23,304 nucleotides of DNA from SZUA-521 sp041738285 (GCA_041738285.1 JBGSQB010000144.1:1-23304), one strand, 5' to 3'; counted from the stretch's first letter, positions 7,449-15,280 are shown. Notes: generated by a model not told the origin, from the letters alone. Program-made: numbers and translations.

Positions 7449-7982
7449 ATGTCTCGAGTAGCGAAAAATCCGATCCCATTGCCCAAAGGCGTAGAAGCCA
7501 AGGTCGATGCCAACGCGCTGACCGTCAAAGGTGCCAAGGGCAGCCTTTCGATGTCTGTCAACGCGGCGGTCAAGGTGACCCTCGAAGGCGGCGAGCTCAA
7601 ATTCGAAGCGCGTCGCAAGGACAGTGCGGCGCGCGCACAAGCGGGCACCGCGCGAGCGCTTGCCATGAACATGGTCAATGGCGTGTCAACCGGGTTCGAA
7701 CGCAAGCTCGAACTCCAGGGCGTCGGTTATCGCGCTCAGGCGCAGGGTCGCAAGCTCAACTTGCAGGTCGGCTTCTCACACCCGGTTGCCTACGAGTTAC
7801 CGAAGGGTATCGAAGTCGCAACGCCCTCGCAGACGGAGATCATCGTCTCCGGTGTAGACAAACAATTGGTGGGTCAGGTGGCGTCGGAGATCCGCGCATT
7901 CAGGCCGCCAGAACCGTACAAGGGAAAGGGCGTGCGTTACTCCGGTGAACGAGTCAAACGCAAAGAAGCCAAGAAGAAATAG
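7449..7982 (+). CDS. rplF: 50S ribosomal protein L6
   Basis: L6 (177 aa, same as E. coli) consists of two repeated RNA-binding domains near the L7/L12 stalk base and sarcin-ricin loop. It starts MSRVAKNPIPLPKGVEAKVD; the second domain has ELQGVGYRAQAQGRKLNLQV, GFSHPV, and the C-terminal signature PEPYKGKGVRYSGERVKRKE. The frame is open back to 7383, but the family N-terminus is at 7449, where GAGGAACGAAAG precedes the ATG. Confidence 0.96.
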   Translation: MSRVAKNPIPLPKGVEAKVDANALTVKGAKGSLSMSVNAAVKVTLEGGELKFEARRKDSAARAQAGTARALAMNMVNGVSTGFERKLELQGVGYRAQAQGRKLNLQVGFSHPVAYELPKGIEVATPSQTEIIVSGVDKQLVGQVASEIRAFRPPEPYKGKGVRYSGERVKRKEAKKK

Positions 7983-7993
7983 GTGTTGATGCG

Positions 7994-8344
7994 ATGAACG
8001 AAAAGACAATTGCCCGTCGGCGTCGTGCCCGCAAGTCGCGCGTCAAGATGCGCGAGTTGGGGGCGACTCGTTTGCAGGTGCATCGCACGCCGCGGCACAT
8101 CTACGCACAGGTCATGGCGCCCGAAGGCGATCGTGTGCTGGTGTCGGCGTCGACGCTGGACACCACGCTGCGTGGCGGCAAGACGGGGAACGTCGAGGCT
8201 GCCGCGAAAGTGGGCGCTTTGGTCGCAGAGCGTGCCAAAGCAGCTGGAATCGTCAAGGTCGCCTTCGATCGCGCCGGGTTCAAATACCACGGTCGAGTGA
8301 AGGCATTGGCCGACGCAGCGCGCGCCGGTGGATTGGAATTCTAA
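7994..8344 (+). CDS. rplR: 50S ribosomal protein L18
   Basis: L18 (116 aa; E. coli 117) binds 5S rRNA with L5 in the central protuberance. The basic N-terminal region (RRRRARKSRVKMRELGATRL), RTPRHIYAQVMAP and the C-terminal FDRAGFKYHGRVKALADAAR plus AGGLEF match the family. It lies 11 bases after rplF, with AGGTG upstream. Confidence 0.96.
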   Translation: MNEKTIARRRRARKSRVKMRELGATRLQVHRTPRHIYAQVMAPEGDRVLVSASTLDTTLRGGKTGNVEAAAKVGALVAERAKAAGIVKVAFDRAGFKYHGRVKALADAARAGGLEF

Positions 8345-8353
8345 GGGTAAGTC

Positions 8354-8857
8354 ATGGCCTATACCGAACAAGTTAAAGAAGAAGGCCTGGTCGAGAAACT
8401 CGTCCAGGTGAACCGTGTCGCAAAGGTTGTCAAAGGCGGCCGGATCTTCGCATTCACGGCGCTGTCCGTCGTCGGCTACGGGGACGGTCGTGTGGGTTTC
8501 GGTCGCGGCAAAGCGCGTGAAGTGCCTGCTGCAATCCAGAAGGCCATGGAAGCGGCGCGGCGTAACATGATCGACGTCGAACTCAATGGCGCAACGATCT
8601 GGTATCCGATTACCGAACGCCACGGCGCCTCGACCGTGTTCATGAAACCGGCGTCCGAAGGTACCGGTGTCATCGCCGGCGGCGCGATGCGCGCGGTACT
8701 CGAAGCGGCCGGCGTTCACAACGTGCTGGCGAAGTGCTACGGATCAACGAACCCCGTCAACGTCGTTCGCGCCACCTTCAAGGCGCTTGCCGGCATGCGT
8801 TCCCCGCAGCAGGTCGCCGACAAGCGCGGCCTGGCGCTGGAACAGATTCGGTCGTAA
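8354..8857 (+). CDS. rpsE: 30S ribosomal protein S5
   Basis: S5 (167 aa, same as E. coli) is needed for translational accuracy and lies near the mRNA channel; the loop around KVVKGGRIFAFTALSVVGYG is where spectinomycin-resistance changes occur in other species. The RNA-binding domain (about 12-75) is followed by VGFGRGKAREVPAAIQKAME and the C-terminal PASEGTGVIAGGAMRAVLEA. AAGGGT precedes the ATG. Confidence 0.97.
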   Translation: MAYTEQVKEEGLVEKLVQVNRVAKVVKGGRIFAFTALSVVGYGDGRVGFGRGKAREVPAAIQKAMEAARRNMIDVELNGATIWYPITERHGASTVFMKPASEGTGVIAGGAMRAVLEAAGVHNVLAKCYGSTNPVNVVRATFKALAGMRSPQQVADKRGLALEQIRS

Positions 8858-8884
8858 CGAGAGCCGCATTAAGGGTCATTTGAG

Positions 8885-9076
8885 ATGAATGCGAAGAAGA
8901 AACAGATCCGGGTCACCCAGGTGCGCAGCACCGCGGGGCGTCTTGCGCGGCACAAAGCATGCGTCGCGGGCCTTGGTCTGCGCCGGATCGGCCACACCGT
9001 CGCCGTGGAAGACACGCCCGCAGTGCGCGGCATGATCAACACGGTGCATTACCTCGTCACAGTCGAGGGGGAATAG
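8885..9076 (+). CDS. rpmD: 50S ribosomal protein L30
   Basis: L30 (63 aa; E. coli 59) is a small alpha-beta protein of the large subunit. It matches through IRVTQVRSTAGRLARHKACV, GLGLRRIGHTVAVEDTPAVR and GMINTVHYLVTVE. The slightly longer N-terminus (MNAKKKQ) is lysine rich. AAGGG lies upstream, and rplO starts two bases after the stop. Confidence 0.95.
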   Translation: MNAKKKQIRVTQVRSTAGRLARHKACVAGLGLRRIGHTVAVEDTPAVRGMINTVHYLVTVEGE

Positions 9077-9078
9077 TC

Positions 9079-9513
9079 ATGGAGATGAACACACTGCGCC
9101 CAGGGCGCGGCAGCAAACAGCCGAAGAAGCGGCTGGGCCGCGGTATCGGCTCGGGTCTCGGCAAGACATCCGGTAAAGGCCACAAGGGTCAGAAGGCGCG
9201 CGCCGGTGGCACGGTTCGCCCTGGATTCGAAGGCGGTCAGATGCCGTACCAGATGCGAGTACCGAAGTTCGGCTTCCGTTCGCGCAAGGCGTTGGTGACG
9301 GAGCAGGTTCGCCTGCATGAACTCGCACAGTTGACCGGCGATGTAGTCGATCTCGACACGCTCAAGGGCGCGAATCTCGTCCGCAAATCCGCAAAGCGGG
9401 CGCGGATCATGCTGTCTGGCGTGATCGAGCGTGCCGTGAATGTCAAAGGTGTCGCGGTCACCAAGGGCGCGCGTGCAGCGATCGAAGCCGCGGGCGGCAA
9501 GGTCGAGGCGTAA
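9079..9513 (+). CDS. rplO: 50S ribosomal protein L15
   Basis: L15 (144 aa, same as E. coli) is a late assembly protein with a long glycine- and lysine-rich extended N-terminus. It has GRGSKQPKKRLGRGIGSGLG, KTSGKGHKGQKARAGG, and RPGFEGGQMPYQMRVPKFGF. The end reads GVAVTKGARAAIEAAGGKVE. The frame is open to 8959, but the family start is MEMNTLRPGRGS at 9079 (a second ATG at 9085 is possible). The purine-rich end of rpmD (GAGGGGGAA) serves as ribosome-binding site. Confidence 0.96.
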   Translation: MEMNTLRPGRGSKQPKKRLGRGIGSGLGKTSGKGHKGQKARAGGTVRPGFEGGQMPYQMRVPKFGFRSRKALVTEQVRLHELAQLTGDVVDLDTLKGANLVRKSAKRARIMLSGVIERAVNVKGVAVTKGARAAIEAAGGKVEA

Positions 9514-9536
9514 GGCGAAAGGACCAGACTCACAAC

Positions 9537-10868
9537 ATGGTAAGTAACGCAGGATCATTGGCAGGCGCGCAGGCGGGGCTCACCGAGCTACGCAAGCGGC
9601 TGCTGTTCGTCCTGTTCGCGTTGCTCGTTTATCGCGTCGGTACCCACATTCCGGTGCCGGGGATCAACCCTGAGCAATTGCGTGCGCTGTTCGATCAGAA
9701 CCAGGGTGGCATCCTCGACCTGTTGAACATGTTCTCCGGTGGTGCCATGGAGCGGATGAGCATTCTTGCGCTCAACGTCATGCCCTACATCACCTCGAGC
9801 ATCATCATGAACCTGCTGTCGATGATGCATCCGCCCCTGATGCAACTGCGCAAGGAAGGCGAAGCGGGCCGACGCAAGATCACGCAATACACACGCTACG
9901 GCACGCTGGTCATCGCAATCGTTCAGGGCTCCGCGCTGTCGGTGACGCTCGCCAATCAGGGGCTCGCATTCGCGCCCGGGTTTGCGTTCTTCTTCGTCGC
10001 CACCACGACGCTCGTCACGGGCGCGTTATTCATGATGTGGCTCGGCGAGCAGATCACCGAACGTGGCGTCGGCAACGGTATTTCGCTGCTCATTTTCTGT
10101 GGCATCGTCTCTGGCTTCCCGTCCGCCATTGGTCAGTCCTTCGAAGCTGCCCGTCAAGGCGACATCAACATCGTCGCGCTGCTTGCGGTGGGATTGTTCG
10201 CGATTGCCTTGGTGGGTTTCGTCGTATTCATCGAGCGTGGCCAGCGCCGAATCACCGTGAACTACGCCAAGCGTCAACAAGGCCGTCGCGTCTATCAGGC
10301 GCAGGCCAGCCACTTGCCCCTGAAGATCAACATGGCGGGTGTCATTCCGCCGATCTTCGCATCGAGCTTGCTGCTCGCGCCCGCCTCGATCGCCCAGTGG
10401 TTCGGTCAGGCACCGGGCATGGAGTGGTTGCAGGAAATCGCCCTTGTGCTGTCACCCGGTCAACCGCTGTACATCCTCATGTTTGCCGGCGGCATCGTGT
10501 TCTTCGCGTTCTTCTATACCGCCATCGTGTTCGACCCGAAGGACGTTGCCGACAATCTGAAGCGTCAGGGTGCCTACGTGCCCGGTATTCGCCCCGGCCA
10601 GCACACCGCCAAGTACATCGACGACGTGATCACGCGCCTGACAACATTCGGCGCGCTGTACGTGACCCTTGTCTGTCTGCTGCCCGAATTCATGATCGTG
10701 TTCTTCAACATCACGTTCCAGCTGGGTGGTACCGCCTTGCTCATCGTCGTGGTCGTTGCCATGGACTTCATGTCGCAGGTTCAGGCGCATCTCATGTCCA
10801 GTCAGTACGCCAAGCTGATGGAAAAATCGAATCTCAAGAACTACGGCCGCGGTGGACGCCGCCAGTAG
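9537..10868 (+). CDS. secY: Protein translocase subunit SecY
   Basis: SecY (443 aa, same length as E. coli) is the ten-helix channel of the SecYEG translocon in the inner membrane, used by SecA- and ribosome-driven export. The N-terminus up to about residue 20 is cytosolic, followed by the first membrane segment (LLFVLFALLVYRVGTHIPVP). The plug/TM2 region has NMFSGGAMERMSILALNVMP and YITSSIIMNLL. The cytosolic loop C4 holds RGQRRITVNYAKRQQGRR, and C5 holds NLKRQGAYVPGIRPGQ with the conserved arginine region needed for SecA action. AAGGA lies about 13 bases upstream of the ATG, a rather long spacing. Its place between rplO and rpmJ is the classic spc arrangement. Confidence 0.98.
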   Translation: MVSNAGSLAGAQAGLTELRKRLLFVLFALLVYRVGTHIPVPGINPEQLRALFDQNQGGILDLLNMFSGGAMERMSILALNVMPYITSSIIMNLLSMMHPPLMQLRKEGEAGRRKITQYTRYGTLVIAIVQGSALSVTLANQGLAFAPGFAFFFVATTTLVTGALFMMWLGEQITERGVGNGISLLIFCGIVSGFPSAIGQSFEAARQGDINIVALLAVGLFAIALVGFVVFIERGQRRITVNYAKRQQGRRVYQAQASHLPLKINMAGVIPPIFASSLLLAPASIAQWFGQAPGMEWLQEIALVLSPGQPLYILMFAGGIVFFAFFYTAIVFDPKDVADNLKRQGAYVPGIRPGQHTAKYIDDVITRLTTFGALYVTLVCLLPEFMIVFFNITFQLGGTALLIVVVVAMDFMSQVQAHLMSSQYAKLMEKSNLKNYGRGGRRQ

Positions 10869-10893
10869 TGGATCGGATAGAAGGTAGAAACCC

Positions 10894-11010
10894 ATGAAAG
10901 TCAGAGCATCGGTCAAGAAACTCTGCCGCAACTGCAAAATCGTGCGGCGCAAAGGCGTCGTGCGTGTCATATGCACCGCCGAAGCCCGTCACAAGCAGCG
11001 GCAAGGGTGA
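10894..11010 (+). CDS. rpmJ: 50S ribosomal protein L36, zinc-binding form
   Basis: This 38-residue protein is the smallest ribosomal protein, a zinc ribbon in the 50S subunit. It starts MKVRASVKKLCRNCKIVRRK and ends ICTAEARHKQRQG. The four zinc ligands Cys11, Cys14, Cys27 and His33 are all present, so it is the C-plus form that responds to zinc supply in bacteria with alternative paralogues. It lies 25 bases after secY and ends 100 bases before rpsM, the end of the spc gene set. Confidence 0.96.
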   Translation: MKVRASVKKLCRNCKIVRRKGVVRVICTAEARHKQRQG

Positions 11011-11044
11011 GGTTCGTGATGAACGCCTTGATCAGTTCGAGATC

Positions 11045-11078
11045 GGCCGCTAAGCTTGGCGCCCTTTTTTCGCGCCGG
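11045..11078 (+). promoter_or_regulatory. Possible alpha-operon leader/attenuator
   Basis: The 100-base gap between rpmJ and rpsM contains a T6 run (11065-11070) with two mutually exclusive foldings. In one, GGC-GC (11045-11050, one C bulged) pairs with GC-GCC (11059-11063) just before the T run, a weak terminator-like hairpin. In the other, GGCGC (11058-11062) pairs with GCGCC (11072-11076), extendable by two G-U pairs, with the T run in the loop. In E. coli this position holds the S4-binding pseudoknot that controls rpsM-rpsK-rpsD-rpoA-rplQ. Whether this gap is the equivalent is inference. No convincing promoter was seen. Confidence 0.35.
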
Positions 11079-11110
11079 CTCAGCGAAATACTAGTAAACG
11101 GAGCCCGATA

Positions 11111-11467
11111 ATGGCGCGAATTGCCGGAATCAACGTCCCCGACAACAAGCATGCGGTCATCTCGCTGACCTATATCTACGGGATTGGCAGAACCCAGGCG
11201 GCGCGTATTTGCGCAGCGGCGGGTGTCACGCCGAGCGTTCGGGTACAGGACCTGTCCGAGGCAGATCTCGATGCCATTCGCGCCGAGATTGCCAAGATGA
11301 CGGTAGAAGGCGATCTGCGGCGCGAGATTTCGATGAACATCAAGCGACTGATGGACCTCGGCACGTATCGCGGCATACGGCATCGCCGCGGATTACCACT
11401 TCGCGGCCAGAGAACACGCACCAACGCGCGCACCCGTAAAGGCCCGCGCCGTCCGGTCAAGAGATAG
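11111..11467 (+). CDS. rpsM: 30S ribosomal protein S13
   Basis: S13 (118 aa, same as E. coli) lies in the 30S head, contacts L5 and L31 across the interface and reaches the P-site tRNA with its basic tail. Recognised by MARIAGINVPDNKHAVISLT, YIYGIGRTQAARICAAAGV, and the tail GLPLRGQRTRTNARTRKGPR plus RPVKR. GGAG (11100-11103) is seven bases before the ATG. It is the first gene of the alpha operon. Confidence 0.97.
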   Translation: MARIAGINVPDNKHAVISLTYIYGIGRTQAARICAAAGVTPSVRVQDLSEADLDAIRAEIAKMTVEGDLRREISMNIKRLMDLGTYRGIRHRRGLPLRGQRTRTNARTRKGPRRPVKR

Positions 11468-11475
11468 AGGCAGAT

Positions 11476-11865
11476 ATGTCAGAGACTACGGCTACTACAC
11501 GCAAGAAGACCAAGCGCACCGTCGTGGACGGCGTTGCCCACGTCCAGGCGTCCTTCAACAACACCGTGATTACGATCACCGATCGCCAAGGCAACGTGTT
11601 GTGCTGGGCTACCGCGGGCGGTGCCGGCTTCCGCGGCTCACGCAAGAGCACGCCGTTTGCCGCACAGGTGGCCGCCGAGAAGGCGGTGCTCGCGGCCCAG
11701 GACTACGGCATGAAGAGCGTGGACGTCTTCGTCAAGGGCCCCGGCCCGGGGCGTGACTCCGCGGTCCGATCGCTGAATGCGGCCGGTTTGCGTATCAACA
11801 GCATTTCCGACGTGACACCGATCCCGCACAACGGGTGTCGGCCCCCGAAGAAGCGTCGCGTTTGA
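11476..11865 (+). CDS. rpsK: 30S ribosomal protein S11
   Basis: S11 (129 aa, same as E. coli) lies on the 30S platform by the E-site mRNA. Key blocks are GVAHVQASFNNTVITITDRQ, GNVLCWATAGGAGFRGSRKS and VFVKGPGPGRDSAVRSLNAA. The C-terminus DVTPIPHNGCRPPKKRRV is near-invariant. It starts eight bases after rpsM, with AGAGGCA upstream. Confidence 0.97.
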   Translation: MSETTATTRKKTKRTVVDGVAHVQASFNNTVITITDRQGNVLCWATAGGAGFRGSRKSTPFAAQVAAEKAVLAAQDYGMKSVDVFVKGPGPGRDSAVRSLNAAGLRINSISDVTPIPHNGCRPPKKRRV

Positions 11866-11899
11866 ATCGTTTGGTCGAGAGTTCGAGCAGGAGAGGTGG

Positions 11900-12520
11900 A
11901 TGGCCCGTTATTTAGGCCCAAAATTGAAGCTGGCGCGGCGCGAAGGAACAGATCTGTTCTTGAAGAGCGGCGTGCGGCCCCTGGATTCCAAGTGCCGCGC
12001 GGAAACCCCGCCTGGCCAGCATGGCGCTCGGCGCACCCGTCTGTCGGACTATGGCGTGCAGCTGCGCGAGAAGCAGAAAGTGCGCCGTCTGTATGGCGTG
12101 CTCGAGCGTCAGTTCCGCAACTACTACAAGAAGGCGGATCGGCAAAAGGGTGCAACCGGCGAGAACTTGTTGCGTCTGCTCGAATCGCGACTCGACAACG
12201 TCGTTTACCGCATGGGTTTCGGTGCGACGCGTGCCGAGAGCCGACAACTGATCTCGCACAAGGCGATGACGGTCAACGGCACGATCGTAAACATTCCGAG
12301 CTATCAGGTACGACCCGATGACGTCATCGGCGTGCGCGAGCAGGCCAAGGGTCAACTGCGTATTCAGGCGGCGCTGCAACTGTCGGCGCAGCGCGGCGCA
12401 GCGGAATGGGTGGAAGTGGATTCGAGTAACCTCTCGGGCACGTTCAAGCGACTTCCAGACCGCAGCGAACTGGCTTCAGAGATCAACGAAAACCTCATCG
12501 TCGAGCTCTACTCGAAATAA
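11900..12520 (+). CDS. rpsD: 30S ribosomal protein S4
   Basis: S4 (206 aa, same as E. coli) nucleates 30S assembly, affects decoding accuracy and in E. coli represses the alpha operon. MARYLGPKLKLARREGTDLF starts the protein. The N-terminal region has a single cysteine in LDSKCRAETPPGQHG, so this is the zinc-free form. The S4 RNA-binding domain covers about 97-160 (RLDNVVYRMGFGATRAESRQ, then LISHKAMTVNG). The end NENLIVELYSK is typical. The ribosome-binding site is AGGAGAGG just upstream. Confidence 0.97.
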   Translation: MARYLGPKLKLARREGTDLFLKSGVRPLDSKCRAETPPGQHGARRTRLSDYGVQLREKQKVRRLYGVLERQFRNYYKKADRQKGATGENLLRLLESRLDNVVYRMGFGATRAESRQLISHKAMTVNGTIVNIPSYQVRPDDVIGVREQAKGQLRIQAALQLSAQRGAAEWVEVDSSNLSGTFKRLPDRSELASEINENLIVELYSK

Positions 12521-12554
12521 CAGCTAACTCCCGTTAGGCAAGGAGATCGGATCA

Positions 12555-13550
12555 ATGTCGCAGTCGGTGAACGAATTTCTCACTCCACGTCACATCGACG
12601 TGCAGGAACTCGGAAGCACCCACGCGCGGGTGACGCTCGAGCCGCTCGAACGTGGCTTCGGCCACACGCTGGGCAACACGCTGCGTCGGATTCTGTTGTC
12701 TTCGATGCCGGGTTACGCCATCACCGAAGTACAGATCGACAACGTGCAACATGAATACAGCACGCTCGAGGGTGTGCAGGAAGACGTCATCGACATCCTC
12801 CTGAACCTCAAGGACGTGGCGGTGATCCTGCACTCTGGCGATGAAGCGACCATCACGCTGTCGAAGAAAGGTCCGGGCGCCGTTGTGGCGGGCGACTTCC
12901 AGTTGACCCAGGATGTGACCATCGTCAATCCGGATCACGTCATCTGCACGTTGAACGACCATGGCGCCATCAAAATGGAAGCCAAGGTGATGCGTGGTCG
13001 TGGCTATCAGGCTGCGGAGATCCGTGAGGACGACGAGGAAGAGTCGCGCCCGATCGGCATTCTGCGCATCGACGCTACCTACAGCCCGATGCGTCGCGTG
13101 GCGTACACGGTCGAGAGCGCGCGCGTCGAACAACGCACGAACCTCGACAAACTGATTCTCGACATCGAGACCAACGGCACCATCGACCCGGAAGAAGCGA
13201 TTCGTCGTGCGGCCACGATTCTGCAGCAGCAGCTTGCAGTATTCGTTGACCTCGAAAGCGAAGCCGAGCCGGAAGCGGAAGAGAAGCAGGACGAGATCGA
13301 CCCGATCCTGCTGCGTCCAGTTGATGATCTGGAACTGACCGTGCGTTCGGCCAATTGCCTGAAGGCCGAGAACATCTACTACATCGGTGATTTGATTCAG
13401 CGCACCGAGGTGGAGCTCTTGAAGACGCCGAACCTCGGCAAGAAGTCGCTGACCGAAATCAAGGATGTGCTCGCCTCACGCGGACTGTCGCTGGGCATGC
13501 GTCTGGAAAACTGGCCGCCGGCGAGCCTTCGCAAGGACGAGGTCGCCTGA
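12555..13550 (+). CDS. rpoA: DNA-directed RNA polymerase subunit alpha
   Basis: The alpha subunit (331 aa; E. coli 329) dimerises to start RNA polymerase assembly and recognises UP elements and activators with its C-terminal domain. The N-terminal domain (about 1-235) shows LEPLERGFGHTLGNTLRRIL and SSMPGYAITEVQIDNVQHEY. An acidic linker (234-249) is followed by the C-terminal domain with VRSANCLKAENIYYIGDLIQ; Arg264 and Asn267 match the DNA-contacting Arg265 and Asn268 of E. coli. A perfect ribosome-binding site AAGGAGAT (12540-12547) lies seven bases from the ATG, the best in the window. Confidence 0.98.
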   Translation: MSQSVNEFLTPRHIDVQELGSTHARVTLEPLERGFGHTLGNTLRRILLSSMPGYAITEVQIDNVQHEYSTLEGVQEDVIDILLNLKDVAVILHSGDEATITLSKKGPGAVVAGDFQLTQDVTIVNPDHVICTLNDHGAIKMEAKVMRGRGYQAAEIREDDEEESRPIGILRIDATYSPMRRVAYTVESARVEQRTNLDKLILDIETNGTIDPEEAIRRAATILQQQLAVFVDLESEAEPEAEEKQDEIDPILLRPVDDLELTVRSANCLKAENIYYIGDLIQRTEVELLKTPNLGKKSLTEIKDVLASRGLSLGMRLENWPPASLRKDEVA

Positions 13551-13581
13551 GGGCGGCCCGTCATAATCACGGGATAAGAAC

Positions 13582-13992
13582 ATGCGCCATCGTAAGAGTG
13601 GACGTCACTTCAATCGGCCGACCGCCCACCGGGAAGCCATGTTGCGCAATCTGGCGATTTCGCTGATCGAGCACGAAGTCATTCGGACGACGTTACCGCG
13701 CGCGAAAGAACTGCGGATGGTCGCCGAGCCGCTGATCACGCTGTCGAAGAACGATTCGGTCGCGAACCGCCGCCTGGCGTTCGACCGCACGCGCTCCAAG
13801 AGCACGGTCGGCAAACTGTTCGCCGAACTCGGCCCGCGCTACAAGACGCGCCCGGGCGGTTACACACGCATCCTGAAGTGCGGGTTCCGTCCTGGTGATG
13901 CTGCCCCGATGGCGTTCATCGAGCTGGTTGATCGACCCGTGATCGAAGAGCCGGTGGATGAAGCCGCTGCCGCGGACGAAGGCAAAGAGTAG
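13582..13992 (+). CDS. rplQ: 50S ribosomal protein L17
   Basis: L17 (136 aa; E. coli 127) is a tunnel-exit-side protein of the 50S subunit. MRHRKSGRHFNRPTAHREAM at the start, TLPRAKELRMVAEPLITL, and LGPRYKTRPGGYTRILKCGF are family signatures. The C-terminus is extended by an acidic, alanine-rich tail (EEPVDEAAAADEGKE). A small hairpin (CCCGT 13557-13561 with ACGGG 13569-13573) lies just before its start. It is the normal last gene of the alpha operon; no terminator is visible before the next gene, which starts 37 bases on. Confidence 0.97.
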   Translation: MRHRKSGRHFNRPTAHREAMLRNLAISLIEHEVIRTTLPRAKELRMVAEPLITLSKNDSVANRRLAFDRTRSKSTVGKLFAELGPRYKTRPGGYTRILKCGFRPGDAAPMAFIELVDRPVIEEPVDEAAAADEGKE

Positions 13993-14029
13993 CCACGCGG
14001 TAGGTTCGCCTGCCGTCGCTCATCGTTCG

Positions 14030-15142
14030 ATGCCCACGAGTTTCCAGCCCCCGCGTAGAACCCTGCTCGGACCAGGTCCGTCGGATGTGAGTCCGCGGGT
14101 GCTTGCTGCACTTGCGCGACCGACAATCGGACATCTCGATCCGCAGTTCATCCGCATGATGGACGAAGTCAAAGGCATGCTGCGCCGTGCCTTCCGAACC
14201 ACCAACGAGCTGACCATTCCCATCTCCGCGCCGGGATCTGCTGGTATGGAGACCTGCTTCACCAACCTCGTTGAGCCCGGCGACAAAGTCATTGTCTGCG
14301 TCAATGGGGTCTTTGGCGGTCGCATGGCGGAGAATGTGCGCCGACTCGGCGGCGAAGCAGTGATCGTCGAGGATCCCTGGGGCCAGCCGGTCGATGTGGC
14401 AAAGGTCGCCGAGGCAATTTCCCGTCACGGCGATGCCAAGATCCTCGCCTTCGTGCATGCGGAGACATCTACAGGTGTCCGCTCCGACGCTCAGTCGCTG
14501 TGCGTGCTGGCGCGTGATCATGGCCTGCTTACCATCGTCGATACGGTCACATCTCTTGGCGGCATCGAACTCGAAGTCGATGCCTGGGGCGCAGATGCGG
14601 TTTACTCCGGCACACAGAAGTGCCTCTCTGCGCCTCCCGGACTGTCGCCCATCACCTTCAACGCGCGTGCCGTGGAAGCGGTGCGCGCGCGCACGAGCCC
14701 GGTATCGAGCTGGTTTCTAGACCTCTCGCTCGTCATGGCCTATTGGGGCGGCGAAGGTGCGCGCGCCTACCATCACACCGCACCCGTGAACGCGCTGTAC
14801 GGCTTGCACGAAGCGCTCGTCATGCTCGAAGAAGAAGGCATCGAAAATGCCTGGCGCCGACACGCCGCGAGTCACGAGATTCTGCGCGGTGCGCTCGAAC
14901 CGCGTGGGTTCTCGTTTCTGGTCGATGACCCCCATCGACTGCCACAGCTCAACGCCGTGCGCACGCCCGAAGGCATGAAGGAAGCCGATGTACGCAGCCG
15001 ATTGCTGCGGGAGTTCGACATCGAGGTGGGATCAGGGCTCGGCGCACTCGCGGGCAAGATCTGGCGCGTGGGCCTCATGGGTTTTGGGGCGACACGTGCC
15101 AATGTCGAGCGGCTTTGCGAGGGCCTGGACGCGCTGCGCTGA
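14030..15142 (+). CDS. Alanine/serine-glyoxylate aminotransferase (class V)
   Basis: This 370-aa protein is a fold-type I, PLP-dependent class V aminotransferase that best matches alanine-glyoxylate / serine-pyruvate aminotransferases. LLGPGPSDVSPRVLAALARP near residue 12 parallels human AGXT, as do VHAETSTGV (142-150), VDTVTSLGG (170-178) and the PLP-lysine segment VYSGTQKCLSAPPGL, with Lys197 as Schiff-base lysine and Asp171 as pyridine-nitrogen partner. RAYHHTAPVNALYGLHEAL (245-263) and the C-terminal KIWRVGLMGFGATRANVERL also match. Likely reaction: amino transfer from alanine or serine to glyoxylate; substrate preference cannot be read here. The frame extends to 13958, but that start overlaps L17 and adds residues unlike the family, so ATG 14030 is used although its ribosome-binding site is poor. 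It may be read through from rplQ. Confidence 0.93.
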   Translation: MPTSFQPPRRTLLGPGPSDVSPRVLAALARPTIGHLDPQFIRMMDEVKGMLRRAFRTTNELTIPISAPGSAGMETCFTNLVEPGDKVIVCVNGVFGGRMAENVRRLGGEAVIVEDPWGQPVDVAKVAEAISRHGDAKILAFVHAETSTGVRSDAQSLCVLARDHGLLTIVDTVTSLGGIELEVDAWGADAVYSGTQKCLSAPPGLSPITFNARAVEAVRARTSPVSSWFLDLSLVMAYWGGEGARAYHHTAPVNALYGLHEALVMLEEEGIENAWRRHAASHEILRGALEPRGFSFLVDDPHRLPQLNAVRTPEGMKEADVRSRLLREFDIEVGSGLGALAGKIWRVGLMGFGATRANVERLCEGLDALR

Positions 15143-15270
15143 GAAATTGGGGACAGCTAACCTATTTCGCGTTCGCATTCCTGAGTTCGGTCAACAGCGT
15201 GCTGCGAAATAGGTTGACTGTCCCCAATTTCTCAGACATCTGAACCTGAACAAGTAAACTGTCCCCACTA
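15141..15270. repeat. REP-like long palindrome with GGGGACAG core
   Basis: Two 29-base arms, 15141-15169 and 15205-15233, are inverted copies with 27 of 29 positions matching; the mismatch is a CT/TC swap after GGGGACAG. The arms are separated by 35 bases containing CTGAGTTCGG. A third partial copy, GTAAACTGTCCCC (15254-15266), follows in the same orientation as the right arm. The left arm starts inside the stop codon of the aminotransferase gene. The GGGACAG / CTGTCCC core is shared with the element after tuf. This pattern is typical of REP-type palindromes moved by RAYT transposases. The RNA hairpin may also stop or stabilise the aminotransferase message, although there is no T run. Confidence 0.8.
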
Positions 15271-15274
15271 CAAT
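15246..15274 (+). promoter_or_regulatory. Candidate promoter giving a near-leaderless MFS mRNA
   Basis: TACAAT (15269-15274) matches the -10 consensus at 5 of 6 positions. Seventeen bases upstream is CTGAAC (15246-15251), only a weak -35. A start about seven bases after the -10 would fall on or next to the ATG at 15281, and no Shine-Dalgarno sequence precedes that ATG. The promoter overlaps the last REP-like half-copy. Low confidence because of the poor -35. Confidence 0.35.
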
Positions 15275-15280
15275 CCCGCC

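Noticed and set aside
10037..10897. 286-codon plus-strand frame within secY
   Set aside because: It overlaps SecY membrane segments in another frame and reads as Arg/His-rich noise.
13958..14029. Earlier start for the aminotransferase
   Set aside because: It would overlap the end of L17 and add 24 residues unlike the family N-terminus.
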